Assembly (NCBI GenBank): GCA_019246455.1
Contig: JAFAQJ010000008.1
Coordinates: 1 to 5,847 of the forward strand
Direction: 5' to 3'
DNA length: 5,847 nt
From: Pseudolabrys sp.
GTDB taxonomy: Bacteria > Pseudomonadota > Alphaproteobacteria > Rhizobiales > Xanthobacteraceae
Part shown: in pieces, positions 1 to 5,634 of the stretch
How positions within the stretch are numbered: the stretch's first letter is position 1
Layout of the letters: the number at the start of each line of letters is the position of its first letter
The notes under the pieces: generated by a model
Seen by the model: only the letters and a program-made list of their open reading frames with translations
Databases searched by the model: none
What the model was told of the DNA's origin: nothing
Translations under genes and position numbers: made by a program

Positions 1-769
1 GATTTATCGCGTTTACAGCGGCTTCAGCGGCGGCGCGAAAGGCGCCATCGCCCGGCACAACGCCGTTGAGCACGGCTTCGGCCGCCGGAACACGGCGGGG
101 CGTCGCCCCTGCGCCGCCTAGGCCGACTTTGGCCCCGCTCATTTTGCCGTCCTGGAGTGAATAGACCACGAGCGCCGCCGCCATCGCAAAGTCGCCGGCA
201 CGGCGGCTGAATTCGTTGAAGCCGAATTTCGTCCCGGCCAGCAGCAGCGGCAGCCGCACTTCGGCGAGCAACTCGTCGTCCTTCAATGCCGTCGACATGA
301 TGCCGGTGAAAAAATCTTGCGCGGCAATCGTGCGCGTGCCGCGCGCCGACTTCGCGACCAACTCGGCGTCGAGTGTCGCGGCGGTCAGGCACCATTCCGA
401 CGCCGGATCGGCATGGGCGAGTGAGCCGCAGAACGTGCCGCGCATGCGGATCGGATAGTGCGCGATATGCCTGACGACAGTGGCGAGCAGTGCGCCAAGC
501 GGACCTTCGACCACCGGCTTGTGAAACGCGCCGTGCCGGACCCGCGCGCCGATCGTGAGCTTGCCGTTCTCAACCTTGAGCGTGTCGAGGCCGGCAACCT
601 CGTTGATGTCGACGAGATGCGCCGGCCGCGCCATGCGGAACGCCATGATCGGGACGAGGCTCTGGCCGCCCGCCAGGACACGACCGTCTTGTGGCGCGAC
701 TTCGGCGAGAATCTTCAGCGCCTCGTCGAGCGTTTTCGGCACATGGCGGGTGAATGACGCAGGCTTCAT
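1..769 (-). CDS. FAD-binding subunit of a CoxM/xanthine-dehydrogenase-type molybdenum hydroxylase (3' end off window)
   Basis: In molybdenum hydroxylases (CO dehydrogenase, xanthine dehydrogenase and relatives) this medium subunit carries FAD and passes electrons from the Mo/2Fe-2S subunits to the acceptor; the enzyme is cytoplasmic or membrane-attached. The 256 visible residues hold both FAD-binding signatures: AGGQSL at residues 33-38 and TFCGSLAHADPASE at 112-125. The second usually reads TxGGSxxHxDPAAE, so Cys114 replaces a Gly, a change I recall in other family members. The family is about 280-290 aa, so only the C-terminal end is missing. The start ATG (769) is the first in frame and has AGG 8 nt upstream, a weak ribosome site. 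The gene is first after its own promoter; partner subunits (2Fe-2S and Mo-binding) would be expected just beyond the left edge. The substrate cannot be told from this subunit, so no coxM symbol is given. Confidence 0.93.
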   Translation of the reverse strand, partial: MKPASFTRHVPKTLDEALKILAEVAPQDGRVLAGGQSLVPIMAFRMARPAHLVDINEVAGLDTLKVENGKLTIGARVRHGAFHKPVVEGPLGALLATVVRHIAHYPIRMRGTFCGSLAHADPASEWCLTAATLDAELVAKSARGTRTIAAQDFFTGIMSTALKDDELLAEVRLPLLLAGTKFGFNEFSRRAGDFAMAAALVVYSLQDGKMSGAKVGLGGAGATPRRVPAAEAVLNGVVPGDGAFRAAAEAAVNAIN

Positions 770-793
770 GCGGGCAACCTAGCAGCCGCCGAG

Positions 794-813
794 ATCATTT
801 GTATGCAAACGAT
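794..813. promoter_or_regulatory. Candidate GntR-type operator palindrome
   Basis: ATCATTTGTATGCAAACGAT is an imperfect palindrome: 16 of 20 positions match its own reverse complement, with arms ATC.TTTG and CAAA.GAT. The core TTGTATGCAAA is close to TTGTATACA-type operators known for GntR-family regulators in rhizobia (for example MatR). It sits over the -10 box and the expected start point of the promoter reading left into the FAD-subunit gene, the position expected for a repressor. It also covers a GATAAT (811-816) that could be a -10 for the plus-strand gene at 912, although no matching -35 is visible. The dyad is seen directly; the regulator family is inferred and no regulator gene lies in the window. 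Confidence 0.5.
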
Positions 814-836
814 AATTCGTGCGTGGGCTTTGTCAA
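809..836 (-). promoter_or_regulatory. Sigma-70-like promoter of the molybdenum hydroxylase gene
   Basis: On the minus strand a perfect -35 TTGACA (836-831) is followed after 16 nt by TATCGT (814-809), which matches 4 of 6 positions of the -10 consensus. The start point would fall near 802, giving a leader of about 30 nt before the ATG at 769. The palindrome at 794-813 overlaps the -10 and start point, consistent with repressor control. Confidence 0.5.
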
Positions 837-911
837 ACCGGCGTGAACCTTTCGGACCGCGGCGGCGACCAATGGCCGACCAACGCTGCAACCCCGATCC
901 GGAGAACCGCC

Positions 912-1367
912 ATGCTCACCTCGCGCAAGCTGATCTTCAGCCTCACAGCCACCGCGGCGCTCGCCTCGGCGTCGCTCGCCCCCGCCGATGCCGCTATCGC
1001 CACCCGTCACGGCGGCTATGCCGGCCCGCATCTCCACCGCACCGTCATCGTGCGCCGCCCACCGGTGCGCATCGTGCGTCACGAGCCGGTGTTCGTGCGT
1101 CCGATTTACACCGCCCGCCCGCTCTATGGCGCGCGGGTCACCGAGCCAGGCCTGTGCACCTGCCTGAGCAAGACCTACACGCCGGACGGCCTCGTCGTGT
1201 TCAAGGATCTGTGCACGCAGGAAATGGCGACCGCGCAGGTCGAGAGCAACGTGGCACAGGCACCGGCCGAACAGACGCAGCCCGATAACTTCGCCGGCAA
1301 GACCTACCAGGACTACCTCAAGAGCAATCCGCCGGCTGCCCCGTCCCAGCAGCCGCCGTCCAACTGA
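912..1367 (+). CDS. Small secreted protein with conserved CxC...C motif, function unknown
   Basis: This 151-aa protein has a signal peptide: Lys/Arg near the N-terminus, a hydrophobic stretch at about residues 7-23, and a likely cleavage site after ADA or DAA at 27-28. It is therefore probably periplasmic or extracellular. The mature part begins with a basic, Val/Arg/Pro-rich segment (43-66). A conserved-looking core at 81-105 follows (LCTCLSKTYTPDGLVVFKDL then CTQEM), with Cys82, Cys84 and Cys101, and the tail is a low-complexity Ala/Gln/Pro region. I recall this CxCLxKxYTxxGxVVFxDLCTxE pattern from hypothetical proteins of Bradyrhizobium relatives; none has a function known to me. The ATG at 912 is chosen because GGAGA (901-905) lies 6 nt before it and the signal peptide begins there, although the frame is open upstream to 819. 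A strong terminator follows 23 nt after the stop, so the gene is probably transcribed alone. Confidence 0.85.
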   Translation: MLTSRKLIFSLTATAALASASLAPADAAIATRHGGYAGPHLHRTVIVRRPPVRIVRHEPVFVRPIYTARPLYGARVTEPGLCTCLSKTYTPDGLVVFKDLCTQEMATAQVESNVAQAPAEQTQPDNFAGKTYQDYLKSNPPAAPSQQPPSN

Positions 1368-1390
1368 CGATCCCCCGCGTCAGTTGCATA

Positions 1391-1420
1391 GGCCGCCCGC
1401 AATCCCGCGGGCGGCCTTTT
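1391..1420 (+). terminator. Rho-independent terminator after the secreted-protein gene
   Basis: A perfect 10-bp GC-rich stem (GGCCGCCCGC at 1391-1400 paired with GCGGGCGGCC at 1407-1416) encloses a 6-nt AATCCC loop and is followed directly by TTTT. It starts 23 nt after the stop of the small secreted protein and separates that gene from the peptidase gene. Confidence 0.9.
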
Positions 1421-1484
1421 GCATTGCACGCGCCACGCTTGTCTCGGCTTGGCCACGATCATGGGGCACAACAGCCTCACGATC

Positions 1485-1489
1485 GGAGA
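1485..1489 (+). promoter_or_regulatory. Ribosome binding site deciding the peptidase start
   Basis: GGAGA lies 5 nt before the ATG at 1495. The frame is open upstream to an ATG at 1384, but that ATG precedes the terminator hairpin and the added residues resemble no secretion signal, so this site fixes the start at 1495. Confidence 0.75.
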
Positions 1490-1494
1490 TTGTC

Positions 1495-2988
1495 ATGAAG
1501 ATTGTCGCCACAGCTGCCGCACTGCTGGTCGCATTCGCGGCGCAAGCCTTTGCGCAAGACGCGCCAAAGCAGCCGCGCAACAATGATCGCGGCCCTGGCG
1601 TGCTGTCGCTGTTGCCGAAGGACGCGATGACCGAGCACACATTGACGACGCCGAACGGCGCGCTGGCTTACACCACGACAGCCGGCACGCTCGACCTGTT
1701 CGACCAGAGCGGCGAGCGCTCGGCGGCGATCTTCTATACAGCCTATGTCGTCAAGCCGAAGGCCGGCGAAAAGCGGCCCCTAACCTTCGTGTTCAATGGC
1801 GGACCGGGCGCCGCATCGGCGTTCCTGCATCTCGGCCTGATCGGGCCGCGGGTCGCGGATTTCGGGCCACAGGCGCGCGACGGCGCGGCGGCGAAACTCG
1901 TCGATAATCCGTCGAGTTGGCTCGCTTATACCGACCTCGTGATGATCGACCCGGTCGGCACCGGCTGGAGCCGCGCCGCCAAAGGCGACGACGCCAAGAA
2001 TTTCCAGAGCGTGCGCGGCGACGCGCAATCGATTGCCAAGGCGATTGCGCTCTATGTGGCGCACAACGATCGCGGCGCGTCCCCGAAATTCCTGCTCGGC
2101 GAAAGCTATGGCGGCTTCCGCGCCGTGAAGGTGGCGCGCGCGCTGCAGACCGACCAGGGCATCGTCATCAACGGTATTGTCGCGGTGTCGCCGCTGCTCG
2201 AAGGCTCGCTGGCGTTTCGCGGCACGCGGTTTCCGCTCGGCGCGGCATTGCAATTGCCATCGCTTACGGCAGCCGAATTAGAGCGCAAGAAGGCGTTCAC
2301 GCGCGATGCGCTAGCGGCGGCGGAAAAGTTCGCAATGACGGAGTACCTGACGACGCTCGCCGGCCCGGCGCCGAAAGGCGAGGCGGCCGACAAATTCTAC
2401 GGCCGCGTCGCGCAGATGACCGGCCTGCCGCTTGACATGGTGACACGCTCGCGCGGCTTCGTCGCCGATCTTTATGTCAAGAACTCCGACGTGCGGCAGG
2501 GCAATGTCGTGAGCCCCTATGACGCGACATTCGCCGTGCCCGACCCGTTTCCGGAGGCCGACAGCGCCCGCAACGACGATCCGGTGCTCGACGGTTACGT
2601 GCGCGCGCTCGGTGGATTGTTTGCCGGTTACGCGCGCAACGAACTCGGTTTCAAGACCGAGATGACCTACACGCTGTTGGCCTCCGACATTTCCCGACAC
2701 TGGGATTGGGAAGGCGCCGGTGGCAGTGTCGGCAATGCCAGTGTGTCGTCGGACATCCGCGAACTGCTGGCGATCAATCCATCGTTTAAGATCGCGATCG
2801 CCAACGGTCTTTCCGACATGGTGACGCCGTATGGCGTGAGCCGTTACGTGGTCGATCATTTGCCGCCGCTCGCCGACGGTCGTGTCACGCTCATGACCTA
2901 TCGCGGCGGGCACATGTTCTATCTCGATCCGGCGTCGCGGCAGGCCTTCAGCAAGGAGATCAAGACTTTCTACGTGGGCATCGAGTAG
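1495..2988 (+). CDS. Exported serine carboxypeptidase, peptidase family S10
   Basis: Family S10 enzymes remove C-terminal residues from peptides, usually at acid pH. The 497-aa protein starts with a clear signal peptide (hydrophobic at about 3-18, cleavage likely after AFA at 20), so it acts outside the cytoplasm. The alpha/beta-hydrolase fold shows the S10 hallmarks in order: NGGPGAASAF (101-110, oxyanion region), IDPVGTGWSR (151-160), the nucleophile elbow GESYGG with Ser204 (202-207), Asp441 in NGLSDMVTP, and His473 in GGHMFY. The Glu before the Ser (Glu203) is kept, which in S10 goes with activity at low pH. Length fits bacterial members of the family, so it is probably intact and active. 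No partner gene is nearby: a terminator lies upstream and the gene downstream is convergent, leaving only 3 bp between the two stops. No convincing promoter is visible in 1421-1484. Specificity cannot be predicted. Confidence 0.92.
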   Translation: MKIVATAAALLVAFAAQAFAQDAPKQPRNNDRGPGVLSLLPKDAMTEHTLTTPNGALAYTTTAGTLDLFDQSGERSAAIFYTAYVVKPKAGEKRPLTFVFNGGPGAASAFLHLGLIGPRVADFGPQARDGAAAKLVDNPSSWLAYTDLVMIDPVGTGWSRAAKGDDAKNFQSVRGDAQSIAKAIALYVAHNDRGASPKFLLGESYGGFRAVKVARALQTDQGIVINGIVAVSPLLEGSLAFRGTRFPLGAALQLPSLTAAELERKKAFTRDALAAAEKFAMTEYLTTLAGPAPKGEAADKFYGRVAQMTGLPLDMVTRSRGFVADLYVKNSDVRQGNVVSPYDATFAVPDPFPEADSARNDDPVLDGYVRALGGLFAGYARNELGFKTEMTYTLLASDISRHWDWEGAGGSVGNASVSSDIRELLAINPSFKIAIANGLSDMVTPYGVSRYVVDHLPPLADGRVTLMTYRGGHMFYLDPASRQAFSKEIKTFYVGIE

Positions 2989-2991
2989 GTT

Positions 2992-3810
2992 TCAGGAGCC
3001 GACCTTCAGTTCGGACACAAGGCCGCGCAGCGCTGCCATCACCGAGGGCGCGACGAGGCGACCGGTGCGCGGATTGGCGGACGGCACGCCCTCGATCGTC
3101 ATCGAGAAGCGGGCGGCATCGGCCTCGACCTCGATGCGATGGGTGTTGCGGGTTAACGAAGGGTCGGCCCAGATTTCCAGTTGCGTCTTGTCAGGGCCGA
3201 TGCCGGCGAGCGACAACGCCGCGGCGACGTTGACGTTGGTCGGGAAGCCTTTGGCGCCTTCGCGCGCCGAGCCGTTAAACACCTTGAGCGGCTCCTTCAG
3301 ATTCTTCACCGAAATGCCGTTCTTGACGAGATAAGGCGCGCCATCAAGGCCGGTTGGCGGCTTGCGGGTGATCATCTTCACCGACGTAATGTTGCCTTCG
3401 GCGGCGGCGCGTACCGCATCGAGGCCGAGTAGCGCACCGGATGGCACCAGGATACGCGCGCCTTTCTCCTTGGCGCGGGTGACGAGATCGCCGTGGTCGA
3501 GCAGTTGCGCGACTGACAGCGGCATGAAGATGCGGCCCTTGTCGATCGCGCTGATCGCGATGTCGCGAAATAGCGCGGGCGGCAAGCATTCGACCACGAT
3601 GTCGCAATCGTTGGCGAGCGTGGTCGTGGTGCGCAGTGCAACGAGGTCGCCGAGCTGCGGCAAGGCCTTGCGCGCCTTGTCGGCGTCGCGCACCGCGACG
3701 GCGATGAGCACCATGCCGTCGATCTCGCCATCGATCAGGCGCTTGGCGACATCGAGGCCAATCGCACCGAGCCCGGCGAGGCCGACCCGCAGTGGTTGCT
3801 TCGCGCTCAT
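2992..3810 (-). CDS. nadX: L-aspartate dehydrogenase family protein (NadX-like, NAD(P)-dependent)
   Basis: Family members interconvert L-aspartate with oxaloacetate plus ammonia, via iminoaspartate, using NAD(P); in some bacteria this feeds NAD synthesis. The 272-aa protein has a Rossmann motif GLGAIG at 13-18, LVPSGALLGLDA at 121-132, the TRKPPTGLDGAPYL segment at 148-161, and the C-terminal family block starting FPTNVNVAAA at 189, with WADP at 214-217 and NTHRIEV at 222-228. His224 aligns with the catalytic His of the family. The SGAxGGLD motif has Leu128 where I recall Gly, which may affect the substrate pocket. The start ATG (3810) overlaps the upstream stop as ATGA, pointing to translational coupling. 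It is the last gene of a three-gene operon whose partners look catabolic, not NAD-biosynthetic; no nadA or nadC is present. The true substrate may be another amino acid or a related compound. Confidence 0.85.
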   Translation of the reverse strand: MSAKQPLRVGLAGLGAIGLDVAKRLIDGEIDGMVLIAVAVRDADKARKALPQLGDLVALRTTTTLANDCDIVVECLPPALFRDIAISAIDKGRIFMPLSVAQLLDHGDLVTRAKEKGARILVPSGALLGLDAVRAAAEGNITSVKMITRKPPTGLDGAPYLVKNGISVKNLKEPLKVFNGSAREGAKGFPTNVNVAAALSLAGIGPDKTQLEIWADPSLTRNTHRIEVEADAARFSMTIEGVPSANPRTGRLVAPSVMAALRGLVSELKVGS

Positions 3811-4610
3811 TCGAGCTTGCCTTTCGCACCGGTGAAGTTCGGCTTGCGCTTTTCCATGAAGGCGCGCACGCCCTCGGTATAGTCCGGCGATAGCGACGCC
3901 ATGCGCTGGAAGTCGCGTTCGAGATCGAGCTGCTGGTCGAGGCTGTTGGTCATCGCCGTGTCGAGCGCGCGCTTGATCAGCGACAGGCCATAGGTCGGCG
4001 CGTTGGCGAATTGTTGGCAGATTTTTTCGGCCTCGTTCATCAGCGCGCCGTCGGCGACCGCTTTCCAGATCAGGCCCCAATGCTCCGCCTTGTCGGCCGG
4101 CAAGCCCTCGGCCAGCAGCGCGAGCCCGCGGGCGCGGGCCATGCCGATGAGACGCGGCAAGATCCAGGTGCCGCCGGAATCCGGAACAAGCCCGACGCGC
4201 GCAAAGGACTGCACGAAGGCAGCGGAATGCGCGGCGATCACGATATCGCAGGCGAGCGCGAGGTTGCAGCCGGCGCCGGCGGCGACGCCGTTGACCGCAC
4301 ATACGACCGGTATGGGCAACGCGCGGAGCTTGCGCACGAGCGGGTTGTAGTGCGCTTCGAGCGTGCCGCCGAGCACGACCTGCTCGCCGGGCCTGGCGAG
4401 GCGATCCGAGAGATCCTGTCCGGCGCAGAAACCGCGTCCTGCGCCGGTCAGCAACAATGAGCGGCATGTCTCATCGCGCTCAGCATCTTCAATCGCCAGC
4501 CGCAATTCGTCGTGCATGGTCTCGTTGAAGGCGTTGAGACGGTCCGGCCGATTGAGCGTGAGAATGCGATAGCCGGCGCGCTTGGAAACGATGACGGTCG
4601 GTTCGGCCAT
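3807..4610 (-). CDS. paaG: Enoyl-CoA hydratase/isomerase, PaaG-type
   Basis: A 267-aa crotonase-fold protein. From memory its closest well-known relative is E. coli PaaG, the 1,2-epoxyphenylacetyl-CoA isomerase of phenylacetate breakdown. Shared blocks include LNRPDRLNAFN (19-29), LLLTGAGRGFCAGQDLSDR (52-70), YNPLVRKLRALPIPVVCAVN (88-107) followed by GVAAGAG, LALACDIVIAA (117-127), GLVPDSGGTW (140-149), LDLERDFQRMA (228-238) and a C-terminal FMEKRKPNFTG (251-261). The FCAGQDL and GAG loops form the CoA-thioester oxyanion hole; Asp144 in the PDSGG motif sits where crotonases carry an active-site acid. The gene begins 2 nt after the stop of the upstream dehydrogenase and overlaps the downstream NadX-like gene, so the three are surely co-transcribed. 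No paaABCDE epoxidase genes are present, so the native substrate may be another acyl-CoA; a general enoyl-CoA hydratase is the main alternative. Confidence 0.88.
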   Translation of the reverse strand: MAEPTVIVSKRAGYRILTLNRPDRLNAFNETMHDELRLAIEDAERDETCRSLLLTGAGRGFCAGQDLSDRLARPGEQVVLGGTLEAHYNPLVRKLRALPIPVVCAVNGVAAGAGCNLALACDIVIAAHSAAFVQSFARVGLVPDSGGTWILPRLIGMARARGLALLAEGLPADKAEHWGLIWKAVADGALMNEAEKICQQFANAPTYGLSLIKRALDTAMTNSLDQQLDLERDFQRMASLSPDYTEGVRAFMEKRKPNFTGAKGKLE

Positions 4611-4612
4611 GA

Positions 4613-5452
4613 TCAGACGCCCAGGAATTTGCTGAGCGATTGAATCTCGCGCTTTTCGCCGGCATTGTCGGCCGCGAGTTCTTCATAAAGCCGCGCCGCG
4701 GCCGCGAGCATTTCATGCTCCGGCCGATCCTCGCCGACGAAATCGGCGATCTCGTCCAATTCGGCGACCCAGCGATAGGCCTTGGAATACATGCCCGGCA
4801 CGCTGCGCGTCATGTAAGCGAGGAGATGCGGCTGGCTTTCGGCCAGCTCGGCGCGCAAGGCTTCGGCCGCGCCGCCGCGCTGTGAGGCGAGCAACATCGC
4901 CGAGGCGAGCGCCGTGAGACCTTTGGTGATGCCGGCATAGGACATCTTCAATGCCGACGCGGCGGTGAAATCGCCGTCGAGCACGCGAACGATCAGCCCA
5001 TGGTCGTTGAGCGTGGCGAAGCGAACTGCGGCCGGACCAGCAGCATAGATCTTGGTGTTGGTGGAGCCGGGTTTGGGCGGCGGGCCGATGATGCCGGCGC
5101 CGACAAAGGCGCAGCCGGTTATAGCAACTACGGCCTCGATCCTGGCGACGGTGCCGGGATTGACCGCGTTGCAGTCGACATAGACTGGCTTTTTGTTGGC
5201 CGCGGTCAGCACCGGGGCGAGGCGTTGCGCCAGCGCCAACGCATCGGCCGGCGGCACGATCGACAGGAAGAAATCAGCCTCGGTGAGCGCGCGATCGTCG
5301 ACGGCGGTCATGTCGGCCGCTTTGGCGCGCGTTGCGCTGGTGGCGCTGCGGCCTTCAAGCGATGTCAGGACGCGCACGCCCTTGTCGGTCAGGCAACGGG
5401 CCACGCCGGCACCCATCGTGCCGGCGGCGATGATGGCAACGGTTGGAGTCAC
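4613..5452 (-). CDS. NAD(P)-dependent dehydrogenase, beta-hydroxyacid-dehydrogenase-like with DUF1932 C-terminus
   Basis: This 279-aa protein has the two-domain layout of 6-phosphogluconate/3-hydroxyisobutyrate dehydrogenases. The N-terminal Rossmann domain shows IIAAGTMGAG at 7-16 (an AAGTMG form of GxGxxG, much like the APGxMG form I recall for this subgroup), SIVPP at 64-68 and YVDCNAVNPGT at 91-101. The FVGAGIIGPPP segment (116-126) leads to the helical part with ALKMSYAGITKG at 167-178, where Lys169 matches the catalytic Lys of the superfamily. The Asn that normally follows four residues later is Ala173. Residues from about 190 match the DUF1932 type of C-terminal domain. GTG at 5452 is preferred: GAAGAGA lies about 7 nt upstream and the Rossmann strand begins four residues in. 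Another GTG at 5479 would add nine residues with no domain role. First gene of the operon; the hydroxy acid it oxidises is unknown. Confidence 0.85.
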   Translation of the reverse strand: MTPTVAIIAAGTMGAGVARCLTDKGVRVLTSLEGRSATSATRAKAADMTAVDDRALTEADFFLSIVPPADALALAQRLAPVLTAANKKPVYVDCNAVNPGTVARIEAVVAITGCAFVGAGIIGPPPKPGSTNTKIYAAGPAAVRFATLNDHGLIVRVLDGDFTAASALKMSYAGITKGLTALASAMLLASQRGGAAEALRAELAESQPHLLAYMTRSVPGMYSKAYRWVAELDEIADFVGEDRPEHEMLAAAARLYEELAADNAGEKREIQSLSKFLGV

Positions 5453-5525
5453 GGTGTTTTTCTCTTCGAAGCCGCACACTGCGGGCGCGGCCGGCCCCGG
5501 TCAATGGGGGGCTATAGTGCAGTTC

Positions 5526-5554
5526 GCGCCCATTTTTTCGGACGAAAGTGGCGC
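5526..5554. repeat. Inverted repeat in the divergent gap, possible operator
   Basis: Outer arms GCGCC (5526-5530) and GGCGC (5550-5554) flank an inner perfect dyad TTTCG-GA-CGAAA (5536-5547). The two dyads are offset by about 1.5 bp, so as RNA it would form a stem with an asymmetric internal loop. As DNA it could be a regulator site. The elements are seen directly; function is inferred. Confidence 0.35.
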
Positions 5555-5570
5555 TTCCGGCGTCCGCGCC

Positions 5571-5610
5571 GCTCATTTAGTATCCGGGCCGAATGAGCCA
5601 TAAGGGCTCA
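5571..5610 (+). repeat. Overlapping, mutually exclusive inverted repeats upstream of the binding-protein gene
   Basis: GCTCATT (5571-5577) is the perfect reverse complement of AATGAGC (5592-5598). TGAGCC (5594-5599) is the perfect reverse complement of GGCTCA (5605-5610), with a 5-nt loop. Because the middle element is shared, only one of the two hairpins can form at a time. The second ends 10 nt before the ribosome site at 5621. It may be alternative leader folding or three copies of a TGAGC half-site for a protein. Confidence 0.4.
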
Positions 5611-5620
5611 CGCGGAAATA

Positions 5621-5628
5621 AGGGGAGG
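5621..5628 (+). promoter_or_regulatory. Strong ribosome binding site deciding the binding-protein start
   Basis: AGGGGAGG abuts an ATG at 5629 and lies 6 nt before an in-frame ATG at 5635. Only the second has workable spacing, so translation should start at 5635. Confidence 0.8.
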
Positions 5629-5634
5629 ATGCGT

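Larger units (their letters stand above)
5453..5634. promoter_or_regulatory. Divergent intergenic control region
   Basis: This 182-bp gap lies between the dehydrogenase operon (left) and the ABC binding protein gene (right) and must hold both promoters. TATAGT at 5513-5518 on the plus strand, and TATAGC overlapping it on the minus strand, are -10-like, but neither has a convincing -35 box. Three dyad elements lie between here and the plus-strand ribosome site: 5526-5554, 5571-5598 and 5594-5610. The shared region suggests common regulation of transport and catabolism; exact promoter positions are uncertain. Confidence 0.45.

Noticed and set aside
24..757. Open frames on both strands inside the FAD-subunit gene
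   Set aside because: Arg- or Ser-rich compositions without motifs; the minus-strand frame starting at 769 carries both FAD signatures.
867..883. Direct repeat GACCAA at 867-872 and 878-883
   Set aside because: Six-base repeats in a short GC-rich leader are expected by chance and match no known site.
819..911. Upstream start of the small secreted protein at 819
   Set aside because: The extra 31 residues would mask the signal peptide, and GGAGA at 901-905 fits the ATG at 912.
1384..1494. Upstream extension of the S10 peptidase from an ATG at 1384
   Set aside because: The start would precede the terminator hairpin and bury the signal peptide; GGAGA and the signal peptide support ATG 1495.
1780..2913. 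Long minus-strand open frames (1780-2253, 2311-2913) inside the peptidase gene
   Set aside because: They are antisense shadows typical of GC-rich coding DNA, with no recognisable motifs or ribosome sites; the plus-strand frame has complete S10 motifs.
2992..4467. A 491-aa open frame on the minus strand that could be a fusion protein ending in the NadX-like enzyme
   Set aside because: Its first part is an Arg/Ala-rich out-of-frame reading of the PaaG-type gene. The NadX-like gene has its own ATG at 3810 in an ATGA overlap.
5453..5479. GTG at 5479 as start of the DUF1932 dehydrogenase
   Set aside because: It has no good ribosome site and adds nine residues outside the fold; GTG 5452 has GAAGAGA upstream.
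5476..5504. TTGACC (5504-5499, minus strand) as -35 of the dehydrogenase operon
   Set aside because: The sequence 16-18 nt downstream (around CAGTGT) does not resemble a -10 box.
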